From CBDCVA01 sp965222935 [NCBI: Candidatus Latescibacterota bacterium] (GTDB lineage Bacteria > Latescibacterota > CBDCVA01): DNA of 64,000 nucleotides. The notes below the pieces were generated by a model. That model worked only from the letters and a program-made list of their open reading frames with translations. It did not search any database and had not been told where the DNA came from. Location: assembly GCA_965222935.1 (NCBI GenBank), contig CBDCVA010000002.1:310001-374000 (forward strand). Reading direction: 5' to 3'. Both the position numbers and the translations under genes were made by a program. Numbering within the stretch: the first letter of the stretch is position 1; every line of letters begins with the position of its first letter. Below, piece after piece: positions 61,658-64,000 of this stretch.

Positions 61658-63651
61658 AAGAACGTCGTCCTAAGGCAGAGTCCCGCCCCCTCTACGAAGA
61701 GTTGCTGGTGGATCCGAAGCGGATGCTGGCCATGTACGACCAGGCGGCCGGGGAGATCATCGAGGTAGCGCGATCCGACGGACACTTCGATGGGTGGAAC
61801 CCCGCAGAGCTCAAATGGCCGCCGAGCCATAGCGAATCGGGTCCCATCGACCTTCCGGGCCTGAAGCAGCGAGCCCGGCTGATCACCACGATTAACGACG
61901 GCGTCCCGCGTCTCCGAGACAGCCGGCTATCCGAGGCGTACGAGCAGTTCATGCTCGCTACACCGGGCTATCACCGTGCGAACCGCATCTATTTTCAGGT
62001 CAAGGATCAGTTCCTCGCCAGGTACCCCGGCCCTGACCGGGATTTCCTCCAACTCTATCAGAGCCTCTACCTGGATGCGCTCGCCCATGGAGACCTGTTC
62101 GTCCCCGATGCCGGAGAGGCTGCCCTCGAACGCGCAAAGATCTCCCGAGTGCCCCTTTCACTCGCTCAGGCGGTTGCCGAGGTGCTGCCGACGATTGGCC
62201 CCGGTGATGACCCGAGATGGTCCGACGCTTATTCCTATACCCTTGACGGTGTCACCACCGAGGCTCCCCTACGCGATCTTTTGGGTGAGGTGGCCCAGCG
62301 AACCCTGGATTACATCGCCGCGGGAGGACTTTTAGCGACCCGCTACAACACGTATAACAACTTCGCATGGTTCGGAAGCTCGGTCTGGAAAGTGATCACG
62401 GACGCTGATCTCCTGCACCACCAGCTCAAGCGATCCTCCGAGGGCCGTCTCGAGCCGTCCTCGCTTGATTCACTGTGGGCAGATATCCATCGCGCCCAGA
62501 GTATGATGATCGAGTTCTTTGCGGCTCATCGCGAGAATCCCGCCCAGTTAAAGCCCGCCGGTTACTGGTACGGGCACCAGTACACGTATCTGACTCGCGA
62601 TATGACCGATCTCGTGAAACGGATCGTCGCCCGCGCCAACGCGCTGATTGGGCGGATCAGGGGATCCCCACATGCAGATGTGGAACCGTTGCGCGAGCTA
62701 TCCATGCCGCCTCTGTTGGCTGGCGAGGCCGAGGGCCGGTTTCTCGAGTATTCTCACGTCGGCAGGACGGCTGAGTGCCCTCGCTGGCAGCGCGTGGCAA
62801 GACTCGGGCGCTGGGTGATCCCTTCGTGGAAGCTGGGACGGCGCAAGCGGCGATTAGCCGATTCACCCCTGGATGGGGATCAACGGAAGGAACTAGCCTG
62901 GCAGGACTTCCTTGCGTGGGGTGAAGCTACCTTGCGCATCTTCGACATCCGGGTGAACATCCACATCGATCCGGCGTTCGCTCCGATCGCCGAAGAACTT
63001 AATCTGAAGAGCGGAACAAAGAAGATCCTGTTTTTGCCAACGCACCAGAGCCTCTTGGACCATCCTGTGATGTACCATGTGCTCCAGTCGCCCGAACTGC
63101 TGGCTGCCATGGGCTGGGAGAGACCCCTCCCCTGCGTGCTTCTAGCGCGCACCCGCCTGGCCGATGCCGGGGTGAAGCTCGGCTCATGGTCGATCACTAT
63201 GTTTGGTGTCTCGGCGAAGACTTTTGACCGCCTGCTGGAAGATGTGGACGGCTATGTGACGCTTGAACGCACTAAAGACACCGACCCTACGACACAACGG
63301 TTGGTTCAGGCCTTGGAGGAACGACCGGGCCTGACCTATCCTGCCGGCACGACCGTCGCTTTCGACATCCAGTCCCCTCCCCTGCAGCACGCCCTGTTTG
63401 CCTTGCTTCCACAGGACGTGGTGGTCATTCCTTTCGCGCTACGCGGCATCCACTCCCTGTGGCCCAAGTGTCCGAAAGGCAACCTGAACGTCAACCCAGG
63501 TCTGATCGAAGTTGTGGTCTCACCTCCGATGCCCGGAGAGACCACGCTTTTGCCAAGGCGACGGTCGCTCCGCACCCAAGTGGAATCTGCAGCTCTGTTT
63601 CAGGCGGTTCATATCGCCACCTTATTAAATCCAGAACCATCGGGGCCGTAG
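61654..63651 (+). CDS. glycerol-phosphate acyltransferase-like protein (PlsB/GNPAT type)
   Basis: A 665-residue protein whose second half is an acyltransferase. HX4D motif I is FLPTHQSLLDHPVMYHV near residue 468; motif II-like LARTRLADAGVKLGSWSITM and motif III-like TLERTKDTDPTTQRL and LTYPAGTTVAF follow, then VVIPFALRGIHSLWP. The FPEGTR motif is changed to YPAGTT. The N-terminal 300 residues are alpha-helical and unassigned, as in PlsB/GNPAT enzymes. Translational coupling to the fatty acyl-CoA reductase suggests that the two act on the same alcohol/acyl intermediates, for ether lipid or wax-type lipids. Confidence 0.78.
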   Translation: MKERRPKAESRPLYEELLVDPKRMLAMYDQAAGEIIEVARSDGHFDGWNPAELKWPPSHSESGPIDLPGLKQRARLITTINDGVPRLRDSRLSEAYEQFMLATPGYHRANRIYFQVKDQFLARYPGPDRDFLQLYQSLYLDALAHGDLFVPDAGEAALERAKISRVPLSLAQAVAEVLPTIGPGDDPRWSDAYSYTLDGVTTEAPLRDLLGEVAQRTLDYIAAGGLLATRYNTYNNFAWFGSSVWKVITDADLLHHQLKRSSEGRLEPSSLDSLWADIHRAQSMMIEFFAAHRENPAQLKPAGYWYGHQYTYLTRDMTDLVKRIVARANALIGRIRGSPHADVEPLRELSMPPLLAGEAEGRFLEYSHVGRTAECPRWQRVARLGRWVIPSWKLGRRKRRLADSPLDGDQRKELAWQDFLAWGEATLRIFDIRVNIHIDPAFAPIAEELNLKSGTKKILFLPTHQSLLDHPVMYHVLQSPELLAAMGWERPLPCVLLARTRLADAGVKLGSWSITMFGVSAKTFDRLLEDVDGYVTLERTKDTDPTTQRLVQALEERPGLTYPAGTTVAFDIQSPPLQHALFALLPQDVVVIPFALRGIHSLWPKCPKGNLNVNPGLIEVVVSPPMPGETTLLPRRRSLRTQVESAALFQAVHIATLLNPEPSGP

Positions 63652-63792
63652 CCTTTTCACACACAGATGATGGCCAGGCGGTAAGATGCGCCCGAAGTCT
63701 CTAGTAGGAGCACCAATTTTGCGGGTCCTGCCGGTTCACGAGCGCATCCGGCACATCCACGCTCGGGATCGGTCCTTTTAGCCAGACATCGA

Positions 63793-64000
63793 TGACACCT
63801 GCAGAAAGAGCACACGGGCTGGGCGTCGAGGCCGATAAGGTTCTTGATCGCATCGTGGATTGGGCGAGAAAGAATAACGACGTTCGCGCGGCAATCCTCG
63901 TGGGATCGCACGCCGGAAAGCACCCCACGGACGAGTTCTCAGACTACGACGTCGCAATGTATGTGGCGGATCAGGACCAGTACGCCCACGACCACAGTTG
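63793..64000 (+). CDS. aminoglycoside 6-adenylyltransferase-like nucleotidyltransferase (partial)
   Basis: The first 69 residues of a gene that runs off the right edge. The nucleotidyltransferase motif is AILVGSHAGKHPTDEFSDYD followed by VAMYVAD, matching the AadE/ANT(6) pattern with GS and the paired aspartates. An N-terminal helix DKVLDRIVDWARKNNDVRA precedes it. Resistance activity cannot be inferred from this fragment; chromosomal members often have other roles. Confidence 0.75.

Overview
The window is a 64-kb, GC-rich bacterial chromosome segment, almost certainly from an uncultivated Gram-negative lineage. The secreted S8 protease carries VCBS/FG-GAP, ASPIC/UnbV, dockerin-like and FlgD-like C-terminal modules. 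Together with the futalosine menaquinone route and the OPT-like permease, this recalls phyla such as Latescibacterota, Poribacteria or other FCB-type candidates. That placement is inference; no rRNA gene is present to fix it. About 50 protein genes are supported, most on the minus strand in long, tightly overlapping operons. No rRNA, tRNA, CRISPR array or intact insertion sequence was recognised.

Layout. 1-7960 (minus): a translation block, nusA-infB-ylxP-[451-bp gap]-rbfA-nrnA-truB-ribF-rpsO. 8057-16968 (minus): a flippase-like membrane protein, RecD2 helicase, GlmU-like nucleotidyltransferase/acyltransferase and a 1489-aa secreted S8 protease, closed by a clear terminator. 17017-22278: a CPBP protease (plus), then plsC-rpsA-mtaB and an HNH nuclease (minus). 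22374-23755: a short foreign-looking insert with broken genes and an intact HIT gene, bracketed by near-identical 34-bp direct repeats. 23896-35260 (minus): a seven-gene membrane system I cannot match to a described pathway. 35412-41972 (minus): lipoprotein, DUF2617-like protein, greA, an S55 protease, a secreted beta-propeller, a glutaredoxin and thiE. 42101-55427 (minus): a 13-gene run joining cytochrome c assembly, tetrapyrrole synthesis (hemA, hemC, cobA-hemD, sirC, ahbC, hemB), prs, aroQ and the futalosine menaquinone genes mqnE, mqnA, mqnC and an aminodeoxyfutalosine deaminase. 55644-64000: a zinc-type dehydrogenase, an FGE-like protein, an M20 peptidase, a decayed methionine-synthase fragment, a fatty acyl-CoA reductase overlapping a glycerol-phosphate acyltransferase, and the start of an aminoglycoside adenylyltransferase-like gene.

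How the genes work together. The 42-55 kb run reads as one respiratory-cofactor programme: chorismate supply feeds menaquinone, and the tetrapyrrole genes lead to siroheme. An AhbC-type radical SAM protein suggests heme is made from siroheme. The 23.9-35.3 kb cluster combines one ABC ATPase, two different FtsX-type permeases (one fused to an M28-like domain with altered metal ligands), an OPT-like permease carrying a complete seven-bladed propeller inside its membrane domain, a PqqD-like protein, a TPR membrane protein and an unknown soluble protein. It is the best candidate here for an undescribed system.
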